DNA of 5,495 nt from Armatimonadota bacterium (GTDB taxonomy: Bacteria; Armatimonadota; Zipacnadia; Zipacnadales; UBA11051): NCBI GenBank assembly GCA_030612305.1, contig JAUWOG010000191.1, positions 1-5,495 on the forward strand, given 5' to 3'. Shown here piece by piece: positions 1 through 5,279 of the stretch; within the stretch, counting starts at the first letter, position 1, and every line of letters starts with the position of its first letter. The notes under the pieces were generated by a model. The model did no database searches. It was given only the letters and a program-made list of their open reading frames with translations, and was not told the DNA's origin. A program made the position numbers and the translations under genes.

Positions 1-819
1 GCAGTTGGCCTGTTGTGCCAACTGCCGCCCCCACGGGTCGTCCAGGTTGATAGCACCAACCATGTCCGGCGAGAAGGCCACGTACTCGGTGAAAAGGACC
101 GCCTTGGAGGCGAAGTAACTGTCCATGTCGCTGTGCCAGTCGAGATGGTCCTGAGTTATGTTGGTCAGAGCCGCCGCTGCAAAGCTGACACCCCAGGCGC
201 GATCGAGATCGAGGGCGTGTGATGTGACCTCCATGGCTGCATGCGTCACGCCTCGCTGCACCATCTCGGCCAAGACACTCTGCAATCCAACTGCGTCGGG
301 AGTCGTGCGATCCCCGGGGATATGCTGGTCGAGAACGGTGCATCCGAGGGTGCCGACTGTGCCCGTCTTGTAGCCGGCCGCGCGGAAGATGGCATCGAGT
401 ATCGCTATGGTCGTTGTCTTACCGTTTGTGCCGGTGACACCGACAAGCGTCAGGTGACGCGATGGATGATCGTAGAAGCGGGTCGCAAGCGCCGCCAGAG
501 CGCGCCGGCTGTCGTCCACGCATAGTGTGCAGGATGCTCCTGAAGCTGTGGCGGCGTAGGCGGGATCACTGAGCACGATGGCCGCCGCACCCTTGCCGAT
601 GGCCTCGGCGATGTAGTCGTGGCCGTCGTGAACGTAGCCGCGGACGGCAACGAAGATGTATCCGGGCTGCACGTGCCGCGAGTCCGCGGTGATGCCTGCG
701 ACAGCGACGTCAGCGCCCGAGGGCCCTGTCTCAGACAGCCCTGTTGCCAGTTGATACAGCGTCCTGGATGATTGTATCTCGTCCACCCCTGTGTGTTGTC
801 CGTTGCCACAACGTGGCAC
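1..819 (-). CDS. murE: UDP-N-acetylmuramyl-tripeptide synthetase MurE, N-terminal part (cut by window edge)
   Basis: Cytoplasmic Mur ligase that adds the third residue of the peptidoglycan stem peptide (meso-diaminopimelate or L-lysine) to UDP-MurNAc-L-Ala-D-Glu, using ATP. The 273 codons present cover the N-terminal UDP-binding domain (GITADSR and PGYIFVAVRG, about residues 42-61) and most of the central ATPase domain: P-loop TGTNGKTTT at 129-137, substrate loop TTPDA at 172-176, MEVTSHA at 196-202, NITQDHLDWH at 220-229, and the lysine usually carbamylated in Mur ligases at about K239 (YFASKAVLF). The C-terminal domain, whose motif separates Dap- from Lys-adding enzymes, lies outside the window, so the amino acid added is unknown. 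The first GTG after the ftsI stop (9 nt gap) is chosen because a weak GAG lies upstream of it. A second in-frame GTG at 786 would give a P-loop position closer to that of E. coli MurE and is a real alternative. No ATG start exists in this frame after the ftsI stop. Confidence 0.96.
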   Translation of the reverse strand, partial: MPRCGNGQHTGVDEIQSSRTLYQLATGLSETGPSGADVAVAGITADSRHVQPGYIFVAVRGYVHDGHDYIAEAIGKGAAAIVLSDPAYAATASGASCTLCVDDSRRALAALATRFYDHPSRHLTLVGVTGTNGKTTTIAILDAIFRAAGYKTGTVGTLGCTVLDQHIPGDRTTPDAVGLQSVLAEMVQRGVTHAAMEVTSHALDLDRAWGVSFAAAALTNITQDHLDWHSDMDSYFASKAVLFTEYVAFSPDMVGAINLDDPWGRQLAQQANC

Positions 820-828
820 GGTGAGTTC

Positions 829-2568
829 TCAGGGCCCGGCAAGCTGTCGCATGGCAAAGCCGGCTATGTCACGAGCCACCGGGCCCGCTGTGTCAGCGCC
901 ATGGTGGCTTCTTTGCGGTTCGTCACAAGCGACGAAGATGACGAACTGTGGATCATCCACAGGACAGATGAGGAGGAATGATGTTACGTACCTGCCGCGC
1001 GGAAACGAGCGTGTGACAGGGTCCCACTTCTGCGCGGTGCCCGTCTTGGCAGCCACTGCTATACCCTCGATGGCAGCGACTCGTGCGGTTCCGTTCTCAA
1101 CAGCCGTCTGCATCATCTGCAAGACCGACTTGGCTGTCTTCTCACTGCAGACGCGAACCGGCTCAGGCAATTCCGGCTGCTTGTACAATGTGCCATCCTT
1201 GTTGTACACGCCTGCCAATATGTGGGGTTGCATCTGGAGACCGCGATTGGCCAGTGCCGTAGCGGCCGATGCAAGCTGCAAGCTGCTGACACTGAGACTC
1301 TGACCGAACCCCATTGAGGCGAGGTCGCGCCTGGGAACGCTATGGGAGCGTGTGAGGCGGCCGGCGGTCTCGCCGTGGAAACCGGCGCGCGTTGGCGAGC
1401 CGAAGCCGGCCAGCCGCAGGAAGGAGATGTACTTGTCGGCTCCGAGTTCCAGTGCGGTCTGTGCCGCGGCGACGTTGCAGGAGACTGCTATCATGCGTTC
1501 CATGTCCACGGTGCCGTGTCCGCGTGTGGCCCACTCGCCCCAGCAATTGATGGGCCGGCCGCCCGCATTGAAGTGGCCCGCGCAGTTGTGTGTCATCTTG
1601 GGGTCTATGTCGTTTTCCAGACAGGCCGCAGCGAGAAACACCTTGAGGGTACTACCGGGCTCGAAGTCCTGCTCTACGGCCATATTGGTAAGGTGCTCCT
1701 GGGTGAACGCATCCTTCGCGTCCTTCGGGGCGTCCACTCCCGCCACGAGGATGTTCGGATCAAATGCCGGTCGGGAACACACCGCGAGTATGGCCCCTGT
1801 TTGAGGCTTGATTACCACCGCAGTTGCACCAACCGGCGTTTCTCTCTTCCACAGAGCATCCATACACGCTTCGACGTAGCTCTGCAGCTTGACGTTGAGC
1901 GTCAGCATGATGTCGAGACCGGGCACTGGCGGCAGGTAGGCGTCGTCCTGTCCGAGTGTCGGGCCGCCGTGCGGATCAGCGACCGAGGCGACTGCCGACG
2001 GCTTGCCGTCAAGGAGGAGGGCATATCTGTGCTCGAGGCCGGCAAGGGGTACGTGGAATTGGTTGCGTATGCCGATGGCGTGGACTGCCAGCTTGCCGAG
2101 GGGGTAGTTGCGCTTGTACGTGGGCTCCAGCACGATGCCGGAGATCTTCGCCTCGCGGATTGGCGCGACCTGATCGGGCTCAAGCCACTGGCGGAGGACA
2201 ACGCGGCTGGAGTTGGCTTGGCCCTCGAGGCGCTTTCTGATTGAGGCGGCGTCCTGGCGAAGGATCTGGGCGAGTTGCTGGGCTACGCCCGCAAGCGGCT
2301 CTTTCTCTCGTCGCATGATGCGGAGATCAGCAATCAGGGAGAATGAATAGGTGCTCTTGGCGAGTACTGATCCGTCACTGGCGAGGATGCTGCCCGGCAC
2401 GGCCATGTCGGTGTGCGGCGCAGTCGTAACGTAGGGAGCAATGTGGTCAAGGTAGTAGCCAACGCGGATCACCTGTGTTTCGAGGAGCCGCAACGCTATG
2501 AGGATCAGGCCCGCTATGAGAAGACGACCCAACCACAGCGCACGGCGACGCTGTGGCTCATAGTTCAT
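829..2568 (-). CDS. ftsI: Division-specific peptidoglycan transpeptidase (penicillin-binding protein, FtsI/PBP3 class)
   Basis: Class B penicillin-binding protein of 579 residues that cross-links septal peptidoglycan; it is anchored in the inner membrane with its catalytic part outside. A basic N-terminus (YEPQRRR) precedes one membrane segment at about 11-30. The PBP dimer or pedestal domain follows (about 55-215, with YKRNYPLGKLAVHAIG and PLAGLEHRYALLLDG). The transpeptidase domain carries all three active-site motifs: STLK with nucleophile S306 (EPGSTLKVF), SCN at 363-365 and KTG at 508-510, plus MGFGQSLSVSSLQLASA near 419-435. Length matches E. coli FtsI (588), and there are no PASTA domains. 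The ATG at 2568 is chosen because GGGAGGG sits 6 nt upstream; the frame stays open to a TTG at 2646 with no comparable ribosome site. Odd feature: the usual RGxIxDRxG pedestal motif reads PGSILASDG (58-66), losing its Arg and its Asp-Arg pair. ftsI lies 9 nt before murE and is probably cotranscribed with it. Confidence 0.96.
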   Translation of the reverse strand: MNYEPQRRRALWLGRLLIAGLILIALRLLETQVIRVGYYLDHIAPYVTTAPHTDMAVPGSILASDGSVLAKSTYSFSLIADLRIMRREKEPLAGVAQQLAQILRQDAASIRKRLEGQANSSRVVLRQWLEPDQVAPIREAKISGIVLEPTYKRNYPLGKLAVHAIGIRNQFHVPLAGLEHRYALLLDGKPSAVASVADPHGGPTLGQDDAYLPPVPGLDIMLTLNVKLQSYVEACMDALWKRETPVGATAVVIKPQTGAILAVCSRPAFDPNILVAGVDAPKDAKDAFTQEHLTNMAVEQDFEPGSTLKVFLAAACLENDIDPKMTHNCAGHFNAGGRPINCWGEWATRGHGTVDMERMIAVSCNVAAAQTALELGADKYISFLRLAGFGSPTRAGFHGETAGRLTRSHSVPRRDLASMGFGQSLSVSSLQLASAATALANRGLQMQPHILAGVYNKDGTLYKQPELPEPVRVCSEKTAKSVLQMMQTAVENGTARVAAIEGIAVAAKTGTAQKWDPVTRSFPRGRYVTSFLLICPVDDPQFVIFVACDEPQRSHHGADTAGPVARDIAGFAMRQLAGP

Positions 2569-2574
2569 GTTTGA

Positions 2575-2581
2575 CCCTCCC
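2575..2581 (-). promoter_or_regulatory. Ribosome binding site of ftsI
   Basis: GGGAGGG on the minus strand, 6 nt before the ATG at 2568. It decides the ftsI start over the upstream in-frame TTG (2646) and ATG (2598). Confidence 0.8.
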
Positions 2582-2689
2582 AGGCATAGTGACCACATGC
2601 AGGATGGAGGCAGCGCATTTGCCTTCGATAGCCTGGTGCGCGCCAACGGCAGGCAGCAAACCGGGCGCGACCGGCATCAGGGCACGGCA

Positions 2690-2720
2690 GCACGTATGGC
2701 CCCGCGTGGGGCACACGTGC
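2690..2720 (-). other. Stem-loop at the end of the ftsL-like gene
   Basis: Outer arms GCACGT (2690-2695) and ACGTGC (2715-2720) pair over 6 bp. After a small asymmetric internal loop, GCCCC (2699-2703) pairs with GGGGC (2708-2712) around the tetraloop GCGT. One outer arm includes the last base of the ftsL TAG stop codon. No T-run follows on the minus strand, so this is not a standard intrinsic terminator. It could pause RNA polymerase, protect an mRNA 3' end or mark a processing site within the operon. The pairing is read directly; the function is inference. The 151-bp gap down to ftsI shows no other clear signal except the ftsI ribosome site. Confidence 0.5.
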
Positions 2721-3151
2721 TACCACCAGAAGTCGCAACCGGTGATGCCGGCCTCAACCGCCGGCAGCCGAGGGAGAATTGAGGCCGGAGGCTGCGGCGC
2801 AGCACGACCCGTAGGCCTGAGCATGTGCGTGTCCGACGGCTCTGCCGCAGGCACATTCCGCACCGCGATAACGCGGCCCGATCCCGGTACCGGAGCTTTC
2901 ACCATGCCGAGCAATGGAGCCAATCGCTCGAGACGAGCCGGGTCGCAGATTTCTGCGCGCCGGCGGGCGAGTTCGCCTTGCTTGAGCGTCTCAGTGGCGA
3001 TGAGACGGTCCAAGCGGCGACATTCGCTCTGCAACTCGCTCATGCGCGCCCACCCCGAGATATAGCAAAGAAGCAACAGGCCCGCCAATGTAACGCGGGC
3101 CAACACCGACCACTGCACACCACCACCAGCTTGACGGTTTCGTTCTCCCAC
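2720..3151 (-). CDS. ftsL: FtsL-like cell division protein (single-pass membrane, coiled coil)
   Basis: A 143-residue bitopic membrane protein with the layout of FtsL: a short basic cytoplasmic N-terminus, one membrane segment at about 15-32 (VLARVTLAGLLLLCYISGW), then a charged helical stretch at about 36-68 (ELQSECRRLDRL onward) able to form a coiled coil. Next comes the DPARLERLAPLLGM segment (70-83) that FtsL/FtsB-type proteins carry before a short P.PG..I.V strand. In the divisome FtsL pairs with FtsB and FtsQ to activate FtsWI; position between rsmH and ftsI supports the call more strongly than sequence, because FtsL is poorly conserved. The Pro-rich C-terminal tail of about 40 residues, ending GCDFWW, goes beyond the usual fold. 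The GTG start at 3151 has AAGAGGGGG 9 nt upstream, and an in-frame TAA lies a short way before it. A generic septum formation initiator (DivIC) is the alternative name. Confidence 0.8.
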   Translation of the reverse strand: MGERNRQAGGGVQWSVLARVTLAGLLLLCYISGWARMSELQSECRRLDRLIATETLKQGELARRRAEICDPARLERLAPLLGMVKAPVPGSGRVIAVRNVPAAEPSDTHMLRPTGRAAPQPPASILPRLPAVEAGITGCDFWW

Positions 3152-3155
3152 TTTG

Positions 3156-3275
3156 TTATGCCCCCTCTTGATCCGGCATTACCCGGTGCGCGGCGAGGTA
3201 CTCCGAGAAATGCCTGCGTGCGTGCCGGCTGACAGCGCTGCTCCGCGCCCCGGAGCGGCCGATGCAGTCTGACAC
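3156..3275 (-). CDS. Possible small ORF of 39 codons immediately upstream of ftsL
   Basis: Starts at a GTG with GAGGAG (3288-3293) 12 nt upstream and ends with TAA 4 nt before the ftsL GTG. The predicted product is basic in its first half (VSRHARRHF) and has a helical-looking end (SEYLAAHRVMPDQEGA); it has no membrane segment and resembles nothing I know. The position fits a leader or translationally coupled ORF. The frame is open only from a TGA about 39 nt before this GTG, so the ORF may be accidental. No homology can be claimed. Confidence 0.25.
   Translation of the reverse strand: MSDCIGRSGARSSAVSRHARRHFSEYLAAHRVMPDQEGA
3161..3169 (-). promoter_or_regulatory. Ribosome binding site of the ftsL-like gene
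   Basis: Minus-strand AAGAGGGGG, 9 nt before the GTG start at 3151. It supports that non-ATG start. It also lies inside the last codons of the small upstream ORF that stops at 3156, so the two could be translationally coupled. Confidence 0.65.
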
Positions 3276-3324
3276 GAAGGACGCGTACTCCTCACGACAT
3301 GAGAATCACGAGCATGGCGAGACT

Positions 3325-3344
3325 AAAAAACCGCGCAGGCGCGA
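3325..3344 (-). terminator. Possible weak intrinsic terminator between rsmH and ftsL
   Basis: On the minus strand TCGCG pairs with CGCGG (5 bp, one wobble) around the tetraloop CCTG, directly followed by six T. Stem and T-run have the right order, but the stem is short. If active it would attenuate or end the mraZ-rsmH transcript before ftsL. I see no new promoter downstream for the remaining genes, which argues for partial termination at most. Confidence 0.35.
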
Positions 3345-3397
3345 CGTAGTGCGAATGGTGCGTTGGCAATTGCGGGGTCTGTTACGGCGTGCGGTGG

Positions 3398-3540
3398 TGT
3401 TGACTGTTGCTTCATGTCTTGTTAGCATACATTGCTCTCACAGTTCAACTGCTGTCGTGATTGTTGCTGTTCCTCGTTTCGCAACTGCTGCAAATGGTGC
3501 TGCAGGTGTTGTTTGGTTGCTGCTTTGACAATTGCTTCAT
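3398..3540 (-). repeat. Imperfect direct repeat, two 18-bp copies
   Basis: Minus-strand copies at 3540-3523 (ATGAAGCAATTGTCAAAG) and 3415-3398 (ATGAAGCAACAGTCAACA) agree at 14 of 18 bases and begin exactly 125 bp apart. Both start with ATG, but no good ribosome site precedes either. The word CAATTGC also occurs on the plus strand three times nearby (3367, 3529, 3577). They may be a remnant of a duplication or protein-binding sites, or may only reflect the skewed composition. Confidence 0.35.
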
Positions 3541-3601
3541 CGTGTGCTGCGTTCGCTGGTGTAGCTGTTGGGATGTCAATTGCTCCAGTTGTCGCACCCA
3601 C
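3422..3601 (-). CDS. Possible small Gln-rich ORF (59 codons) downstream of rsmH
   Basis: From a GTG at 3601 the frame runs to TAA at 3422. The product has an Ala/Thr-rich first half, then a Gln/His/Leu-rich stretch (KQHLQHHLQQLRNEEQQQ) that would be an amphipathic helix or coiled coil, ending NCESNVC. A strong GGAGGT (3622-3627) lies 20 nt upstream, too far to be ideal and buried in the hairpin 3609-3655. The frame is open back to a TAG near 3665. An overlapping ORF one frame away (TTG at 3654 to 3445) is also Gln-rich, because both read the same CAG/CAA-rich DNA. That makes real coding uncertain. No family recognised. Confidence 0.2.
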   Translation of the reverse strand: MGATTGAIDIPTATPANAAHDEAIVKAATKQHLQHHLQQLRNEEQQQSRQQLNCESNVC

Positions 3602-3608
3602 CCGTGGG

Positions 3609-3655
3609 TTTGGAGCCCCGCACCTCCGTAGCCTGAACGGAGATCGGGCTCCAAA
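3609..3655 (-). other. Strong two-part hairpin just downstream of rsmH
   Basis: TTTGGAGCCC (3609-3618) pairs perfectly with GGGCTCCAAA (3646-3655), and inside it CTCCGT (3624-3629) pairs with ACGGAG (3637-3642) around a 7-nt loop. That gives 16 bp in two helices split by a 5/3 internal loop, beginning 20 nt after the rsmH stop. There is no T-run on the minus-strand exit side, so it is not a canonical terminator. The minus-strand inner arm overlaps a Shine-Dalgarno-like GGAGGT (3622-3627). Likely roles are 3'-end stabilisation of the mraZ-rsmH mRNA, pausing or RNA processing; these are inference. Confidence 0.6.
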
Positions 3656-3675
3656 GCGGTAATCGGTCTATGGTT

Positions 3676-4659
3676 TCAAGGTTCGCCGCGAGGCGGGGTG
3701 CCTGAACCCCGAACTCGCGTGACGCTGCTGCGCAGCGGCAATGCTTCGACGGCAAAAAGTCGGGCGGACCTGCAGGTCGCCGGCTCTGAAGGAGAAGGCT
3801 TCAGCGGCTTGTTGAAGAGCCTTCGGACCAGCGGCCTGGCATCGGGCGGCTCCGGCAGCCACGGCGGCGCATCATGGCCTCGTTCCAGGCGCTCCAGAAT
3901 CCGTCTCATCGTGCGGAACTCCAGGCTGTGGTAGGAGATCGCCACGAGCCTGCCGCTCCCCGGCCTGAGTGCTTTGACCATCAGCTCCAGGCCCTCCTCA
4001 AGGTTCTCAAGTTCCCTGTTGATGTGCATTCTGATCGAGAGCATGGCAGAGGCCGGTTGGCGCTTGCTGCGGTCGCCGCCGGTCGCTCGGGTGATGATGT
4101 CGGCGAGTTCGGCGCTGGTCTGGATCGGCCTGGCCTGCCGCGCCGCACAGATGGCTCGCGCTATCTGCCCCGCTTCGCGCGCAGTCTGCGTGCTCCGCAG
4201 TATGCGCCGCAATTCCTTTTCTTCAGCCGTGTTGAGAAGGTCATCGGCTGTCTGGCTGCCGGCGCTGGGATCCAACCTCATGTCCAGCGTCGTTCCCGCA
4301 AAGCCTATCCCCCGCTCGGGCTTGAGAAACTGCGGGCGAGCCAGACCGGCATCAAGGATGATTCCGTCCGCGCACTCCACGCCGGCTTGTGCCATTACCT
4401 CAGGAAGCTGAGTGAAGTTGGCGTGGAAGAGGGAGACTCTCTCGCCGTAGGGAGCGAGGCGCTCTCTGGCGATGTCGAGCATCTCCGCGTCCTGGTCAAT
4501 GCCGATGAGCTTGCCTGTCGGAGCCGAGTTGTTAAGGATCGCTATGGCGTGCCCGCCGCAACCAAGAGTCGTGTCAATCGTGAGTTGGCCCGGCCGGGCC
4601 GACAGCCACTTCAAAGTTTCGGACAACATGCAGGGGTGGTGGTCATCATGATGGCTCAT
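3676..4659 (-). CDS. rsmH: 16S rRNA (cytosine(1402)-N(4))-methyltransferase RsmH
   Basis: SAM-dependent enzyme that methylates N4 of C1402 of 16S rRNA in the decoding centre (formerly MraW). The 327 residues are close to E. coli RsmH (313). The N-terminal HHPCMLSETLKWL stands for the usual HIPVLLEEVL. SAM-binding motifs follow: DTTLGCGGH at 29-37, GIDQDAEML at 53-61 and DGIILDAGLARPQF at 98-111. Then come LDMRLDP (125-131), an inserted helical domain, GRLVAISYHSLEFR (236-249) and a C-terminal RSARLFAVE. Several normally near-invariant positions differ: DLGVSSPQ reads DAGLARPQ, and FHSLEDR reads YHSLEFR. The fold and order of motifs leave little doubt about the family. The ATG at 4659 is chosen because GAGGT ends 8 nt upstream and the family N-terminus then fits; an in-frame start at 4695 would add 12 residues without support. 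It overlaps mraZ by 14 bp, so the two are probably translationally coupled. Confidence 0.96.
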   Translation of the reverse strand: MSHHDDHHPCMLSETLKWLSARPGQLTIDTTLGCGGHAIAILNNSAPTGKLIGIDQDAEMLDIARERLAPYGERVSLFHANFTQLPEVMAQAGVECADGIILDAGLARPQFLKPERGIGFAGTTLDMRLDPSAGSQTADDLLNTAEEKELRRILRSTQTAREAGQIARAICAARQARPIQTSAELADIITRATGGDRSKRQPASAMLSIRMHINRELENLEEGLELMVKALRPGSGRLVAISYHSLEFRTMRRILERLERGHDAPPWLPEPPDARPLVRRLFNKPLKPSPSEPATCRSARLFAVEALPLRSSVTRVRGSGTPPRGEP

Positions 4660-5158
4660 CCGCTCCCACCTCGGCCTGCTGTTTGCACCCTTCAATCAAC
4701 ATGGTCTCGGCCCGGTTGTAGAGATTGTCGGCGTTGTGTGGCTCGCCCAAAGTGGCCTCGGGCCACAGCTCCAGCCATTCACAATCGCCGTCAACCATGT
4801 GGATGATATCAACGCTGGGATGGGCAGAATGTAGTTGAGCGCGCGCCATGTAGGCAGGCGGCAGGCGGAGTCGGAATTGCCCGTCCAGCTTCACGCTTGC
4901 GCTGGTGGCTATCATCTGCCGATACACCTTGCGCCTCTCCAGGGGGGTGAGGCTGCGTTGTGCCATTGCCATTGTTTGGGCGGAGTACTTGGCCCAGTTC
5001 TCTTCGTCGAAAATGAGGATTGATGTCTGGGCTCCCTGGGCGATGATGACCTCTTTGCCAACAACGTCAACATGGTACTCCTTCAAGGCCACTCGCGAGT
5101 CGGTGACCTTGACACTGACCATTCTGGCTGTAGTTGGTGCTTGTGCTGTAGTTGGCAT
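4646..5158 (-). CDS. mraZ: Divergent MraZ-like protein (SpoVT-AbrB type), first gene of the dcw cluster
   Basis: MraZ is a ring-forming DNA-binding protein made of two AbrB-like swapped-hairpin halves that in several bacteria represses the dcw operon. This 170-residue protein sits directly upstream of rsmH, the usual mraZ place. The second half matches the MraZ pattern best: ASVKLDGQFRLRLPPAYMARAQL (about 87-109) stands for the DxxGR..IP..L hairpin and is followed by strands ending CEWLELWPEA (126-135), like IEIWS. The first half keeps ILIFDEENWAKY (47-58), matching the FVYPLEEW strand, and RRKVYRQMIATSASV (75-89). It lacks the first DxxGR motif, having KVTDSRVALKEY instead. Extra tails lie at both ends (about 15 N-terminal and 30 C-terminal residues; family members are usually about 140-150). 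Start ATG 5158 has AGAGAG a few bases upstream; the next ATG has none. Whether it binds DNA is open. Confidence 0.75.
   Translation of the reverse strand: MPTTAQAPTTARMVSVKVTDSRVALKEYHVDVVGKEVIIAQGAQTSILIFDEENWAKYSAQTMAMAQRSLTPLERRKVYRQMIATSASVKLDGQFRLRLPPAYMARAQLHSAHPSVDIIHMVDGDCEWLELWPEATLGEPHNADNLYNRAETMLIEGCKQQAEVGADEPS
4668..4672 (-). promoter_or_regulatory. Ribosome binding site of rsmH, inside mraZ
   Basis: GAGGT on the minus strand, 8 nt before the ATG at 4659, with a second purine block (GGGAG) between. It lies in the last codons of mraZ, as expected for coupled translation, and decides the rsmH start. Confidence 0.8.
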
Positions 5159-5279
5159 CGGCGGTCTCTCTGGTCGAGTTCGGACAAGTTGGGTGGACCC
5201 GTCTCGCCTGGTATCTCCGGTCTTCTCGGGGCTATGGAGGAGCTCGTGCCCACAATCTGCTGGATTCTCCTGGCAGGGA

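Larger units (their letters stand above)
3152..3675. other. Long intergenic region between rsmH and ftsL with no assigned gene
   Basis: These 524 bp separate two genes that are normally close together in dcw clusters. From rsmH towards ftsL they hold a large two-part hairpin (3609-3655), a visibly less GC-rich segment (about 3380-3600) that is CAG/CAA-rich on the minus strand, three CAATTGC words (3367, 3529, 3577), an imperfect direct repeat, a possible weak terminator (3325-3344) and two short minus-strand ORFs. A plus-strand ORF (3262-3528) overlaps this. No product is recognisable in any frame. I find no convincing sigma-70 promoter: a TTGACA near 3576 on the minus strand has no -10 partner. 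Confidence 0.6.

Noticed and set aside
450..857. Minus-strand ORF of 135 codons overlapping murE
   Set aside because: It is an out-of-frame reading of murE. The murE frame holds the P-loop and other Mur ligase motifs.
1342..2244. Plus-strand ORF of 300 codons
   Set aside because: It lies antisense to the ftsI transpeptidase and pedestal domains, whose active-site motifs are clear. It is a shadow of GC-rich coding DNA.
2569..2646. N-terminal extension of FtsI starting at TTG 2646 or ATG 2598
   Set aside because: No ribosome site supports these, whereas GGGAGGG stands 6 nt before the ATG at 2568, which gives a normal FtsI N-terminus.
3554..3582. Internal promoter with TTGACA in the rsmH-ftsL gap
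   Set aside because: The -35 match is perfect, but no -10-like hexamer occurs at 16-18 bp spacing.
3432..3662. Plus-strand Cys-rich ORF (NCCRDCCCSSF and similar)
   Set aside because: The cysteines come from reading the CAG/CAA-rich minus-strand segment as TGC/TGT on the other strand; no ribosome site and no metal-binding spacing pattern.
3874..4806. Plus-strand ORF of 310 codons
   Set aside because: Antisense to rsmH and the end of mraZ, with no recognisable domain; a shadow ORF.
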